The notes beneath the pieces are model-generated. The model made no database searches. It had not been told where the DNA came from and worked only from the letters and a program-made list of their open reading frames with translations. A program made the translations under genes and the position numbers. 64,000 bases of DNA from Ixodes scapularis (lineage: Eukaryota > Arthropoda > Arachnida > Ixodida > Ixodidae). Of the stretch, positions 56,901 through 63,818 are shown piece after piece (the first letter of the stretch is position 1; each line of letters starts with the position of its first letter). The stretch covers positions 90,972,888-91,036,887 of the forward strand of contig NW_024609846.1 of assembly GCF_016920785.2 (NCBI RefSeq), written 5' to 3'.

Positions 56901-58714
56901 GAGTGAGGTCATGTTTTTGCTCTAGGATGTCAATGTGTTTAATCATTGCGCAGCGCTACTGAACATCGTATATTAACGTCTTACACAAAAGTCTGGTTTT
57001 GAACGCTCACGTTTTACATAGCACTTACCCCATCACCCGTCCTGCGACTTTTGTTTCTTCTTTTTAACGACTTCGACTCCACCTTACGTAAGTTTTATAT
57101 TGATATTATTGGTTGCGAACAAACAATGAGAGAGTGAATTGGAGTCTTCCTTTCATTCTGAGATGTAAGCGCATGTTCTTGAGATGCAAATTCTTATTAT
57201 TACGACGTAGTGCACCACCAAAAGGAGCATAGCTGTTTCTGCGGCACTAAAATAACACAAATGAAAATAAAGCGAATTATATTAAATAAAATTAATTATC
57301 ACCCCCGCACTCCGTAGGGCTATCACTGACCTCCTAATATCACTGACAGCTGAAGAAAAGAGATATTGCGTTTCTTAGTTGTCCATGATTATAGCCAGAA
57401 AGTCTGTTTTCCTGGAATGTATTGGCCTTTCTCAGCGCATCTGAATGTGTTCCTGTTTGTTTCTTCTCAAAGGCTACACTTTATAAGATATAAAACTGAA
57501 GGCAAAGGGCTTCTACGAGGGAATTTTCACTCGCGGCAGTCTAATGGGTGTACGCTTACGTTTGTGTTTTCACAAACATGCTTTAATATTAAAATGACAA
57601 GATTATAACTCAAGTTGTATTCGCTCAGGGCACGGCCGCCTTTCATTCGTATTGCCTATTATACCTACCATAAAATCCACATTTAGGGAACTTGACAATT
57701 TGACCTTTAAATGTTAGTTGATGGCAGCGAAATGCGAAACAGAGAGCTACAGTATATTAAATAAATCTGCGTGTTTTCACTGCTTATGTCTGAAACGAAG
57801 ACCTCTACTCTAAATTCATTACACGAATCGAGAACACCGAACATTGTTTCGCATGTGGGCGTTCCGATAGCCAGACGTTATGTCTCAAGGCGATACGAGA
57901 ATGACGGACGAATTCTCGTTCCTTCCGTCTGTAAGGTTTTTTGTCAGTTTAATAAATACAAGGTTCATTTTCAGCCACTGGCAAATAGGCCAGCTGCGGC
58001 AGAGCCTCCAGCGCGGCGGTGGGAGATCATGTTAATCGCTACTCTGTTTAGAAAACAACAACAAAATAACTTTTTTTTTTTTTTACAGGTTAACAAAAAC
58101 GTTGCCTATTGTTGAATAATTATTTATATTTGGTGCACTTTCACGATAAGTCCCTACCTGTTTATGCTTGGCACGCAAGGGGTGCGATACCAAATTCATT
58201 TCCATAATCTTCAAGTTAGAATTCGGGAACCTTTAAATTCTAAAATATTTTGCACTTTTTCTTTCAGCTCTAGGGGGCTTGCCGCTCATAAAAATATATA
58301 TTTGAATATTGCATTTCGAAATATCGAAAGTTTTTTCTGGCATATTAAATGTAAATTTGAGTTATTGCAGGTTGCCCTCAGTGTACTCCTGTTTTGTTCT
58401 ACAGAGCTTTTGCCAAAACGATCAGGACGCAGAACTCAGGGACATTGTCAAGCGGGACCCTCATTCCCCATCTAAAATAAGGTACCATTTTATCATGAAA
58501 GCCTTTACAACATTTCGTGAACTAAACTCTAGGAAATTTTCTTCAGTTAAAAGTTTTAGAATTTCTGAAGTGTACATGTAAATCTTATTATTCTTAATTA
58601 TTTGCCACTCTTTTTAGGGTCAACCGGCATCTTGGCAATTCTCCCATCTTTTTGAAGACATTCAGCTGCAATGCGACCAGTCGCATGAATATAACAAACA
58701 AATGCTACGTGTAA
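28547..58714 (+). CDS. M13 family zinc metallopeptidase (neprilysin/ECE-like), C-terminal 14 exons
   Basis: The exons are 28547-28639, 28721-28851, 29663-29900, 33481-33579, 33652-33729, 34405-34517, 50837-50895, 50975-51026, 51131-51198, 51258-51388, 51456-51521, 56501-56602, 58405-58481 and 58618-58714. All have AG/GT borders and the phases fit, giving 467 residues and a TAA stop. The translation follows the M13 order: VNNYFGW, PRW..C, WMD, IGYP, HELNH (zinc ligands and catalytic Glu), ENIAD (third ligand Glu, and Asp), ADQLFFI, D.HSP, and a terminal KC.V. Family members are usually about 700-800 residues, so the N-terminal tail, signal or membrane anchor and the first Cys region are missing here and should lie upstream. 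Several substrate-site positions are unusual. M13 enzymes cleave peptides outside the cell. Confidence 0.93.
28906..29030. repeat. Hairpin, about 58-bp arms, in an M13 intron
   Basis: The left arm 28906-28964 (AAATTTAAAAGCGCTAAC, GACGAGGAC, GGAAGGCGAACAGGA) pairs with the right arm at 28972-29030 with few mismatches, around the loop CGAGCGC. It is probably a transposon-derived terminal structure. Confidence 0.85.
29901..33480 (+). other. M13 intron 3, no other gene
   Basis: The intron holds poly-A and poly-T runs, a degenerate AGTCAACAG-type repeat at about 31410-31760, a poly-C run near 32630 and dispersed repeat-like DNA at 32060-32900. A short inverted repeat around GAAGCAGACGAA / TTCGTCTGCTT lies near 32915 and 33030. 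The overlapping frames near 31140-31360 and 32246-32825 have no recognised domains. Confidence 0.5.
31410..31760 (+). repeat. Degenerate AAGTCAACAGAA-type repeat cluster
   Basis: Variants of AAAGTCAACAG / AAGTTAACAG / AAGTCAATAG recur at irregular 20-40 bp steps. It looks like a decayed simple satellite. Confidence 0.5.
33481..34517 (+). CDS. M13 peptidase exons 4-6 seen here
   Basis: Exon 33481-33579 encodes VESLAESVREAQ...WMDNGTKEEAINK. Exon 33652-33729 encodes FKNVVFKIGYPEDIYQED. Exon 34405-34517 encodes VGNVTPDDPFLDIYLTFRKN and ends after the first two bases (GA) of a codon at the donor A|GTAACT. That codon is completed by the first base of the exon at 50837, giving Glu before the conserved Trp. 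A competing GTAAAG donor 7 nt upstream breaks the frame and was rejected. The WMD and IGYP blocks are hallmark M13 segments. Confidence 0.92.
33879..34041. mobile_element. TTAA-flanked MITE, 163 bp (AGGCCGACG family, copy 2)
   Basis: TTAA occurs at 33875-33878 and 34042-34045. The inverted ends are AGGCCGACGTAC / GTACGTCGGCCT. It lies in an M13 intron and belongs to the same family as 27654-27798. Confidence 0.85.
34053..34266. repeat. Foldback element, about 210 bp
   Basis: The two halves are imperfect inverted copies. For example, CAAAAGACAG...CTGC near 34086 mirrors GCAGACTGTCTTTTG near 34221, and GTGCTTCGAATGC near 34133 mirrors GCATTCGAACTAC near 34185. The ends are AGCCGGAGTCACACTG / CAGTGTAACCCCAGCT. 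Confidence 0.8.
35255..35664 (-). repeat. Pseudo-LTR (3' copy) of the Penelope-like element
   Basis: These 410 bp match 37849-38258 at a constant offset of 2,594 bp with few differences. They hold the last codons of the GIY-YIG domain plus the 3' untranslated region, including a CTCACACTCACACTCACACC motif near the end. Confidence 0.9.
35455..35901 (-). pseudogene. GIY-YIG endonuclease domain of the Penelope-like element (minus unit)
   Basis: About 148 codons include GVIYSFPLSCGKQYIGQTGR (GIY-YIG core: the IYSF and YIGQTGR parts), RLREHNNN, and the NHHQLTREIIEAAHI region with the conserved Glu. It is separated from the upstream RT frame by indels. One is a C lost from a run near 35870 (four C's versus five in the plus-strand copy). 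The domain nicks target DNA to prime reverse transcription. The stop is conserved in both copies. Confidence 0.88.
36087..36908 (-). pseudogene. Reverse transcriptase core of the Penelope-like element (minus unit)
   Basis: The frame carries RT motifs: FSIDIKDLYYALP (about residues 58-70), NGVCIGSCIAPILSDLFLA (about 125-143) and the catalytic YVDD (164-167). It ends at a TAA where the plus-strand copy has CAA (Gln), so the stop is a point mutation private to this copy. It joins the N-terminal frame (36814-37848) only after a 1-nt-type frameshift near 36870. Confidence 0.92.
36850..37848 (-). pseudogene. N-terminal region of the Penelope-like ORF (minus unit)
   Basis: The frame starts MNTQLTRASIL, reads through to about 36870, and then shifts (out-of-frame tail to 36814). 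It carries the conserved Penelope-like pre-RT signature ADKEGGFVVM (D-K-G-G-like) near codon 260 and a KTHK block just before RT. The ATG lies next to the junction with the upstream pseudo-LTR (37849). Confidence 0.88.
37849..38258 (-). repeat. Pseudo-LTR (5' copy) of the Penelope-like element
   Basis: This is a second copy of the element's 3' end, upstream of and in the same orientation as the minus-strand ORF. It ends at the fusion with the inverted unit at about 38256, where GCTTA-type microhomology is visible. Confidence 0.9.
38259..39130 (+). pseudogene. Truncated RT end plus GIY-YIG of the Penelope-like element (inverted unit)
   Basis: The plus-strand frame 38268-38636 (MEITHELPELRSLRFLDLRL...) equals the end of the RT region. 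It stops at a TAG after TRDR, which the minus unit also has. The GIY-YIG frame is then open from about 38632 to 39130 in the next register. The shared TAG/frame change means that the source element already had it, or that the region is translated in an unusual way. The 3' untranslated region follows to 39336. Confidence 0.9.
39376..40784. other. No gene recognised
   Basis: Intronic DNA between the two Penelope-like elements. It is A/T-rich with short chance frames only. Confidence 0.45.
41041..41660 (-). pseudogene. RT fragment fused to GIY-YIG domain, Penelope-like
   Basis: From about 41647 one frame gives an RT palm start (NTNTYLQNSGHFIELTSGLE, PFDVVSLYTSVPV). A second frame continues (SDTELSEKTCLSIDEICQLL) and then jumps directly to the spacer and GIY-YIG domain (GLVYRIPCGDCAASYVGGTK, FLERLRQHHYIVKKN, AIHAQKEGHEIEF). 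The catalytic half of RT is missing, so an internal deletion and a frameshift have killed the copy. Confidence 0.85.
41693..42782. mobile_element. TA-flanked inverted-repeat element, 1.1 kb
   Basis: The ends GACAGTTTTAGT / ACTAAAACTGTC are perfect inverted repeats flanked by TA on both sides (41691-41692, 42783-42784). Removing the element restores continuity of the Penelope-like inverted arm, compared with the arm at 40785-41040. Many GCGTACGC-type words lie near both ends. A minus frame at 42275-42772 has no domain that I can name. A foldback is nested at 41990-42208. Confidence 0.85.
41990..42208. repeat. Foldback element nested in the TA-flanked element
   Basis: AGGCCGGTTCAGACA at the left mirrors TGTCTGAACCAGGCTTAA at the right. 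GCGTTTGACTGCGTTG (about 42019) mirrors the doubled CGCAGTCAAACGCAGTCAAACG (about 42161-42182, split here for length). The total size is about 220 bp. Confidence 0.8.
43047..43080. repeat. Short hairpin beside the second Penelope-like element
   Basis: AGGTGCATGTCCACC, loop GAAA, GGTGGACATCCACCT. The stem is strong and the loop is tetraloop-like. The function is unknown. Confidence 0.8.
43277..43650. mobile_element. Short inverted-repeat element with poly-G/poly-C interior, copy 1
   Basis: An 8-bp target duplication TGTGTGTT lies at 43269-43276 and 43651-43658. The ends are CAGCAGCGTAGACCTTCC / GAAGTCTACGCT, and the last few bases appear lost at the right. The interior has long G and C homopolymers and a conserved core (GAACTGGAGATTGAAG, CATTTCCCATGTATTTTGTC, AAACAGCGTCTCGGTAAGGA) shared with 55681-56066. 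The 8-bp duplication fits hAT-type mobilisation. Confidence 0.85.
43659..44710. other. No gene recognised
   Basis: Intronic DNA. A small direct-repeat pair of GGTTCCCCCTC.GATGAATACAAAGG type occurs near 43930 and 43975. Confidence 0.45.
44711..44883. repeat. Foldback element, about 170 bp
   Basis: GCAACTAAATCGTTTATTTT (44711) mirrors AATAAACGATTTAGTTGC (44866-44883). The inner arms CGTTCACAATGTAC / GTGCATTGTGAACG are around 44770-44805. Confidence 0.88.
46010..46235 (+). repeat. Minisatellite, CTTATCTGGCGTATATACAG-type unit
   Basis: About nine degenerate units of 20-24 bp. A related TATCTGGC-rich stretch lies at 47150-47345, so the two may be subterminal regions of one decayed element. Confidence 0.8.
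46550..47030. repeat. Imperfect inverted repeat, about 140-bp arms
   Basis: The left arm (about 46555-46690) and right arm (about 46890-47030) are inverted copies sharing GAGTGTAATTCG.AGTCA, ACCTGTCA and CTGTCCAA blocks. The identity is about 70%. They lie between two TATCTGGC-rich stretches. Confidence 0.7.
47150..47345 (+). repeat. TATCTGGC/CCAGATCTGG-rich stretch
   Basis: Degenerate motifs like those at 46010-46235, ending near AGATATGAGTTG. It possibly marks the right side of the same decayed element. Confidence 0.6.
47395..47525. repeat. Foldback element, about 130 bp
   Basis: ACCGCAGCGAAGGCTAGAAGCGCGAGCTC (47396-47424, split here by description) is mirrored by GAGCTCGCGCTTGTAGCC followed by TTTCCTGCGGT (about 47490-47519). 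It is a very small inverted-repeat unit. Confidence 0.82.
48362..50071. mobile_element. hAT-type non-autonomous element, 1.7 kb
   Basis: The ends CAGGGTTGGGCAGTA / TTCTGCCCAACCCTG are inverted and flanked by an exact 8-bp target duplication ATGTCAAA at 48354-48361 and 50072-50079. The subterminal regions are dense in GTATCGCGATAC- and AAATAC-type words on both sides. No transposase is seen. A minus-strand exon-like open stretch lies inside (49240-49424). Confidence 0.92.
49240..49424 (-). CDS. Exon-like open stretch inside a hAT-type element
   Basis: On the minus strand, after a TTGTAG acceptor, about 60 codons read MQAVSFGIFENSGPPEASWN then TGLLLRLIKRYGGIPVVKV. The LLxLIxxYGGxP pattern recalls a segment of the N-terminal half of M13 peptidases (the GGWP region). 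The resemblance is short and I hold it loosely. If true, this is a captured host exon. It is antisense to the M13 gene around it. Confidence 0.35.
50837..51521 (+). CDS. M13 peptidase exons 7-11, catalytic core
   Basis: Exon 50837-50895 gives W SHEVSKVFPAYSSLENSV. Exon 50975-51026 gives VLTAVTLQHPFYSSGLPS. Exon 51131-51198 gives GTLGFILGHELNHGFFYP with the zinc-binding HExxH. Exon 51258-51388 gives GNHHDGNGNKREWWNENTTQ and a conserved Cys. Exon 51456-51521 gives GYETLYENIADIKGLQTAFE, the ExxxD motif. Zinc ligands and the catalytic Glu are intact. The usual Asn-Ala-(Phe/Tyr)-Tyr substrate motif reads Phe-Pro-Ala-Tyr, FPAGIL reads LTAVTL, and the Asp-Asp after HGF reads Phe-Tyr. The chemistry looks preserved and the substrate pocket altered (inference). 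Confidence 0.95.
51670..52283. mobile_element. Inverted-end element carrying a CACGTG minisatellite
   Basis: GAGCGCAGCTCTT at the left (51671) and AAGAGCTGCGCTCT at the right (about 52269-52282) are inverted. Between them are the GTCACGTGACC minisatellite and a GACGGC trinucleotide tract (52205-52245). No target duplication was found. Confidence 0.65.
51763..52203 (+). repeat. GTCACGTGACCTTGGGG minisatellite
   Basis: More than twenty variants of GGGGTCACGTGACCTTGG lie in about 440 bp, interrupted by a G run near 51778-51793 and by GATGACCTTGG units. The CACGTG core is an E-box-like palindrome, and the block lies in intron 11 of the M13 gene. Whether it binds anything is unknown. Confidence 0.92.
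52520..52861 (-). pseudogene. Internally deleted mariner-type transposase relic
   Basis: The minus frame starts with a mariner helix-turn-helix region (LQQVFNEDAMKKSQAYAWFSRFKAG). It then jumps to the late part (STHALSVQQFLNKN..APLPPPP), which in mariner follows the second catalytic Asp. The catalytic DDE centre between them is missing. Frame and motif order support a deleted copy in an M13 intron. Confidence 0.75.
53041..53534. mobile_element. Inverted-repeat element with 29-bp perfect ends
   Basis: The arms 53050-53078 and 53497-53525 are perfect inverses (TAGCCTCCTCTATACGG...). GTATAGA occurs directly at 53041-53047 and 53528-53534 as a probable 7-8 bp target duplication. A 181-codon frame across the interior has no known domain and is not credited. 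Confidence 0.75.
53536..53874. mobile_element. hAT-type MITE, 339 bp
   Basis: The ends CAGGGTGCAAGATAGACAGG / CCTGTCTATCTTACACCCTG are inverted with one mismatch and continue through GTGGGGAAACG. The target duplication is GTATAGAG (53528-53535) and GTACAGAG (53875-53882), 7 of 8 matching. It abuts the previous element. Confidence 0.85.
53883..54686. other. No gene recognised
   Basis: Intronic DNA with poly-T runs near 54010-54030. The short frames have no recognised domain. Confidence 0.45.
54695..55583. mobile_element. hAT-type non-autonomous element, 0.9 kb
   Basis: The ends CAGGGATGGGCAAAATAC / GTATTTGAAATACTGCCCATCCCTG (the latter at 55559-55583) are inverted. An exact 8-bp target duplication CCGGTTAC lies at 54687-54694 and 55584-55591. 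Subterminal AAATACAAATAC / GTATTT words are dense on both sides, as in 48362-50071, and the ends are similar (CAGGGNTGGGCA), so the two are related. No transposase is present. Confidence 0.92.
55681..56066. mobile_element. Short inverted-repeat element with poly-G/poly-C interior, copy 2
   Basis: It matches 43277-43650 over most of its length. The target duplication is CATGTGGC (55673-55680) and CATGTGAC (56067-56074), 7 of 8 matching. The left end is CAGCAGCGTAGA and the right end TCTACACCAATG. Long G runs lie near 55747-55766 and 55960-55987, and a C run ends near 56050. Confidence 0.85.
56501..56602 (+). CDS. M13 peptidase exon 12
   Basis: The exon has 34 codons, from CCGCAG| to |GTGAGT, phase 0 at both ends. 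It reads AHKKLLTQHPSTPQRLPC, then NADQLFFISLAY, the conserved segment after the third zinc ligand. A 1.8-kb intron follows in which I see no gene. Confidence 0.93.
58405..58714 (+). CDS. M13 peptidase exons 13-14 with stop codon
   Basis: Exon 58405-58481 reads SFCQNDQDAEL, then RDPHSPSKIR. It keeps the His and Arg equivalents of the substrate/transition-state site (D.HSP..(Y)RV). Exon 58618-58714 reads VNRHLGNSPIF, then FSCNATSRMNITNKCYV and TAA. The usual C-terminal Trp after C.V is absent because the stop comes one codon early. Both exons recur in the tandem duplication at 60433-62429. Confidence 0.94.
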
Positions 58715-58757
58715 TATGCACCAGCAATATTTGCATTTACTAGTCAAATATTTACGC

Positions 58758-58763
58758 AATAAA
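58758..58763 (+). terminator. Polyadenylation signal AATAAA of the M13 gene
   Basis: AATAAA lies 44 nt after the TAA stop and is the first canonical signal in the 3' region. The duplicated copy has the same signal at 60784-60789. Confidence 0.6.
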
Positions 58764-58848
58764 CACGTTCCAAATAGCTCAAAGCTGATTATTCATACTT
58801 AAAAAATGCCGTCCGTTGCAAGTGTCGTGTTTAATCTACGTCAAAACG

Positions 58849-58850
<2 letters not shown>

Positions 58851-58914
<64 letters not shown>
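58851..58914. repeat. (AT)n microsatellite, copy 1
   Basis: About 64 bp of pure AT. The duplicate at 60877-60926 is about 50 bp. Confidence 0.95.
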
Positions 58915-58916
<2 letters not shown>

Positions 58917-59147
58917 TTCAGAAATGAAGACAAAGGGTAAAATAAAAAGATTGGGAACGCAAAAGCGATAATCCAACTAAAACGAGCAGGTAGGTAACCC
59001 ACACTTTTTTTATTTAGCAAAAAGTCAAATATAATTCAAGAAATAGATAGTAGGCTTTCGGGTTGTGGACATTTATCGCATTCCTAGTGTTTGCCCTTTC
59101 GAATAAAACGCGGTGTTTCATTTGCCTAAGCCGACCTATTTATTTAA

Positions 59148-60417
59148 AGGGACCATGAAATGACCTTTTTACTTTTACCAGATAACTTTTACATTAAACC
59201 GTCAATGTTCACTGAACGCCGAACAGGCATCCGTTTTCGTCTCGGTTTATTAACTTCTACACAAAAAAATTATTGAAATATCGACTTTTTCATTCTCTCC
59301 AACTGACCGCAAAAGAAGCCGTGACGTAGGCCGTTTCCGGAACCGGAAGTTTTCTCGGCAGTAGGAGAATTGGAGTGTTAGCGGCAACGAGTTGGGGTGC
59401 GCCGGTAGGTTTTACTGCGCTGATGTCACCGACGTATTTCCTGAATCGGCGCCTCTCATCGCCGCATCGCAGCTGAGCGAAATTCAATGAGATATGTTGC
59501 GCTACAGCGACAGCATGGGACTAGTCCCATACGCCGGTATGCCTGTTGGGAAGTGCAGCGAGTCTTCCGGTGAAGACTCCAGAAGTCAACCACCCCGTCA
59601 TTGTTGGCAGAAGGGCCGGCCCGTGTCAGTCGTTTGCAAAGCGACGTAGATGGCGTTTTTCGCGGCCTCGGAGATGCAGGAGCGAGCCGACGTTAAAAAG
59701 TTAAAAAAGATACGTTTGAACTACGAGTGTCAGCAAGAGCCACGTAAATACCTGTTTACACTCGGAGCGGACGCGCGCGCTTGATGGAAGTCTTGTATTC
59801 GCGCTGTTTGTAAGCGCTTTGGGACCGTTCTTTTACGATTGCAACTCGATACTGACGCGACACTCGGCAAAGAAAAGTTGGACCGGGGTTGTACGTATAC
59901 CTCCCACGAACTGTTATAGCTCGACAGTGACGTGCAGTCAGTCAGAATAAAAATGGCATACTAATAACAAAGTGCACATACCGTGTTACGAAGGTAATCC
60001 ATACGGCGTTTATTTCAGCTCTATATCACACAAAACAAGAAGATAGAATCGACGAGAGTCCCTTTTCGACGAGTGTTCGTCAACACTGCCTCGGAAAACA
60101 AGGGGAAGAGATTGACCTCACCTCTTAATCTAGAATTGAGGTCAGTGATCAAACTATAATACGGGAAGGGTCCACAAGGGTCGCGCGGGCATATTCCATT
60201 TAGCACGCCAACCGATCGCAGGCAGACGGTCTTGCGACGAAGCAACGCAGCGCCGAGTCGGAATGCCTGCTAGGCCTATACGCTTCGTCGGAGTCGGTGG
60301 ATCCAGCGTTCTTGTTCGTCGTGGTCTGTTTTAAGTACTGTTTTCTTGCTGCTTGAAGTCGGCACGCGCGGGAAGAACACGTAGAAAAATAAACGTTCAG
60401 TCAGTCAGAGTTTTGAG
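59148..60417. mobile_element. Partial TTAA-flanked element in duplication copy 1
   Basis: The left end AGGGACCATGAAATGACC follows TTAA at 59144-59147. The element is cut off at 60417 by the duplication junction. The full version is 61160-62922. Confidence 0.8.
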
Positions 60418-60432
60418 CTTTTGCCACTTTTG
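60418..60432. other. 15-bp filler at the tandem-duplication junction
   Basis: CTTTTGCCACTTTTG sits between the two copies and resembles the first bases of the repeated unit (CTTTTGCC). This is the mark of microhomology or templated insertion at the breakpoint. Confidence 0.85.
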
Positions 60433-60874
60433 CTTTTGCCAAAACGATCAGGACGCAGAACTCAGGGACATTGTCAAGCGGGACCCTCATTCCCCATCTA
60501 AAATAAGGTACCATTTTATCATGAAAGCCTTTACAACATTTCGTGAACTAAACTCTAGGAAATTTTCTTCAGTTAAAAGTTTTAGAATTTCTGAAGTGTA
60601 CATGTAAATCTTATTATTCTTAATTATTTGCCACTCTTTTTAGGGTCAACCGGCATCTTGGCAATTCTCCCATCTTTTTGAAGACATTCAGCTGCAATGC
60701 GACCAGTCGCATGAATATAACAAACAAATGCTACGTGTAATATGCACCAGCAATATTTGCATTTACTAGTCAAATATTTACGCAATAAACACGTTCCAAA
60801 TAGCTCAAAGCTGATTATTCATACTTAAAAAATGCCGTCCGTTGCAAGTGTCGTGTTTAATCTACGTCAAAACG

Positions 60875-60928
<54 letters not shown>

Positions 60929-62429
60929 TTCAGAAATGAAGACAAAGGGTAAAATAAAAAGATTGGGAACGCAAAAGCGATAATCCAACTAAAACGAGCA
61001 GGTAGGTAACCCACACTTTTTTTATTTAGCAAAAAGTCAAATATAATTCAAGAAATAGATAGTAGGCTTTCGGGTTGTGGACATTTATCGCATTCCTAGT
61101 GTTTGCCCTTTCGAATAAAACGCGGTGTTTCATTTGCCTAAGCCGACCTATTTATTTAAAGGGACCATGAAATGACCTTTTTACTTTTACCAGATAACTT
61201 TTACATTAAACCGTCAATGTTCACTGAACGCCGAACAGGCATCCGTTTTCGTCTCGGTTTATTAACTTCTACACAAAAAAATTATTGAAATATCGACTTT
61301 TTCATTCTCTCCAACTGACCGCAAAAGAAGCCGTGACGTAGGCCGTTTCCGGAACCGGAAGTTTTCTCGGCAGTAGGAGAATTGGAGTGTTAGCGGCAAC
61401 GAGTTGGGGTGCGCCGGTAGGTTTTACTGCGCTGATGTCACCGACGTATTTCCTGAATCGGCGCCTCTCATCGCCGCATCGCAGCTGAGCGAAATTCAAT
61501 GAGATATGTTGCGCTACAGCGACAGCATGGGACTAGTCCCATACGCCGGTATGCCTGTTGGGAAGTGCAGCGAGTCTTCCGGTGAAGACTCCAGAAGTCA
61601 ACCACCCCGTCATTGTTGGCAGAAGGGCCGGCCCGTGTCAGTCGTTTGCAAAGCGACGTAGATGGCGTTTTTCGCGGCCTCGGAGATGCAGGAGCGAGCC
61701 GACGTTAAAAAGTTAAAAAAGATACGTTTGAACTACGAGTGTCAGCAAGAGCCACGTAAATACCTGTTTACACTCGGAGCGGACGCGCGCGCTTGATGGA
61801 AGTCTTGTATTCGCGCTGTTTGTAAGCGCTTTGGGACCGTTCTTTTACGATTGCAACTCGATACTGACGCGACACTCGGCAAAGAAAAGTTGGACCGGGG
61901 TTGTACGTATACCTCCCACGAACTGTTATAGCTCGACAGTGACGTGCAGTCAGTCAGAATAAAAATGGCATACTAATAACAAAGTGCACATACCGTGTTA
62001 CGAAGGTAATCCATACGGCGTTTATTTCAGCTCTATATCACACAAAACAAGAAGATAGAATCGACGAGAGTCCCTTTTCGACGAGTGTTCGTCAACACTG
62101 CCTCGGAAAACAAGGGGAAGAGATTGACCTCACCTCTTAATCTAGAATTGAGGTCAGTGATCAAACTATAATACGGGAAGGGTCCACAAGGGTCGCGCGG
62201 GCATATTCCATTTAGCACGCCAACCGATCGCAGGCAGACGGTCTTGCGACGAAGCAACGCAGCGCCGAGTCGGAATGCCTGCTAGGCCTATACGCTTCGT
62301 CGGAGTCGGTGGATCCAGCGTTCTTGTTCGTCGTGGTCTGTTTTAAGTACTGTTTTCTTGCTGCTTGAAGTCGGCACGCGCGGGAAGAACACGTAGAAAA
62401 ATAAACGTTCAGTCAGTCAGAGTTTTGAG
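60433..62429 (+). repeat. Tandem duplication of the M13 3' end, copy 2 (1,997 bp)
   Basis: The copy starts 2 nt inside exon 13, so that exon lacks its AG acceptor here. The last exon (60644-60740), with its acceptor, stop and poly(A) signal, is intact. It could serve as an alternative, identical last exon. Confidence 0.95.
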
Positions 62430-62922
62430 AGGAAGGAAAACAAAGAAAATAAACGTTCGTCGCTGGCCGCCACCCAAGTAACTGTCGGCCCTGCCCTACT
62501 GCGCACGCGCAGTAGTTCCTTCGTTTACCACACGATAGATGGCGCCTGGCTCTCAGCATTATCAAATTTGGCAATTTTCGCCACACATCTCTAATTATGC
62601 TACAAAATGTGGATCTGAATATTATTTTAACAAAACTTTTAGGAAACGTTCGCCGGCTATTTATCGTTTACGATCGCGGTGCTGGTGAGGTAGGCTCTTA
62701 CCCAATAGGCGACCTGGATTTGGCTGACGTGCTCCATTTCCGCGGATGCATCGTAGTGAACAGGCGAAGGAAGGAAGGCGCAAAAGAGTCCAGTTTTCTT
62801 TTAAAAGTTCTATAGCAAATAATTTTTTTTGGCTCCCTATTTTTGTGTTTTTGTGTTTCTTTTCACACCTTTTACGACGTGCGGTGGATGAAACTCGATT
62901 TTAAAATCATTTCATGGTCCCT
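61160..62922. mobile_element. TTAA-flanked element, 1.76 kb
   Basis: The ends AGGGACCATGAAATGA / TCATTTCATGGTCCCT are inverted and flanked by TTAA at 61156-61159 and 62923-62926. No transposase frame is seen. The interior contains the dispersed repeat also found at 26845-27262. The TTAA target suggests a piggyBac-like origin (inference). Confidence 0.85.
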
Positions 62923-62926
62923 TTAA

Positions 62927-63818
62927 TAAATAGCACGCATTACAACAGCTCTTACTTCACAAGTAAGCATATAAGAAACGTAAACAAACACCGCATAATG
63001 CAATTCAGAAGTTCACTACTTATCGCCAGAAATGCGGCAAACGAACCTCACGCTCCTTATGTTGGTCTATTATGCCAGAACTTGATTTTGGCTACACTCT
63101 AAGGACAAATAGAGGAAAAAGGTTGCAAGGCGCATCTTTCTCCCTCCCACTGACGCGCCCCCCAGCGGACACGAGAAGTAAGGAGGAACGAGACGTTTTT
63201 CTCTTTCTCCAGGCAGACGGTAGAAAGCTTTCGCCCTCCCGACTCATCTTCTTTCGGCTCCGCTTTTCGAGCACGTCGCGCACGTTTTTTAATAAATGTT
63301 GTTGAGTTGATTGAGCTTCAGCAGCAGCGAAGGCCGCCTGTAATTACGTCTTCTAGTCCAAACGTGCAGAACATTTCAGTTGCGTTGACGTTTCTACCAC
63401 TAATTTTATCAAACGAGCAAACGAAGCCGATAGAAACAGCGAAGTTCCGGAGTATGCCAGCAGCGCTACATACACTGGGTAAAATGGCAGTCTCCGGTTT
63501 GCAGGCAAGGAGATTTAAAACCTCCTAGTTTGCGGGACCCACGCGGAACTACAGTAGTGGAACCACGCGGAACTGTGTCGACGTTTTCGACGTTATCGAA
63601 ATCGCAGGAACTGCGTCCAAGACAGGCAGGTTTTGCTGCAGTTCGGTTCTGTTTTCCCATGCCGAGTGTTAACCGGCAATCAACGTGGTTCTGTATTTCT
63701 GCGTGTCACCAACATAGCAGCAACATCGTGAGTGCAGTGTTGTGTGTTGTGAAGAGAAGACTGGAATTATCACCGATGGGACCGTGTGTTCGCGTATCAG
63801 TGGTATAGCGAGATGATA
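62927..63818. other. No gene recognised
   Basis: Short frames only. GCAGCGCTACATACACTGGGT near 63461 loosely resembles a block near 2518. I cannot assign it. Confidence 0.4.

Larger units (their letters stand above)
58407..60417 (+). repeat. Tandem duplication of the M13 3' end, copy 1 (2,011 bp)
   Basis: From CTTTTGCCAAAACG in exon 13 to AGTCAGAGTTTTGAG, this is nearly identical to 60433-62429. The offset is 2,026 bp before the TA microsatellite and 2,012 bp after it. The 14-bp change is the TA run (64 versus 50 bp). Confidence 0.95.
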
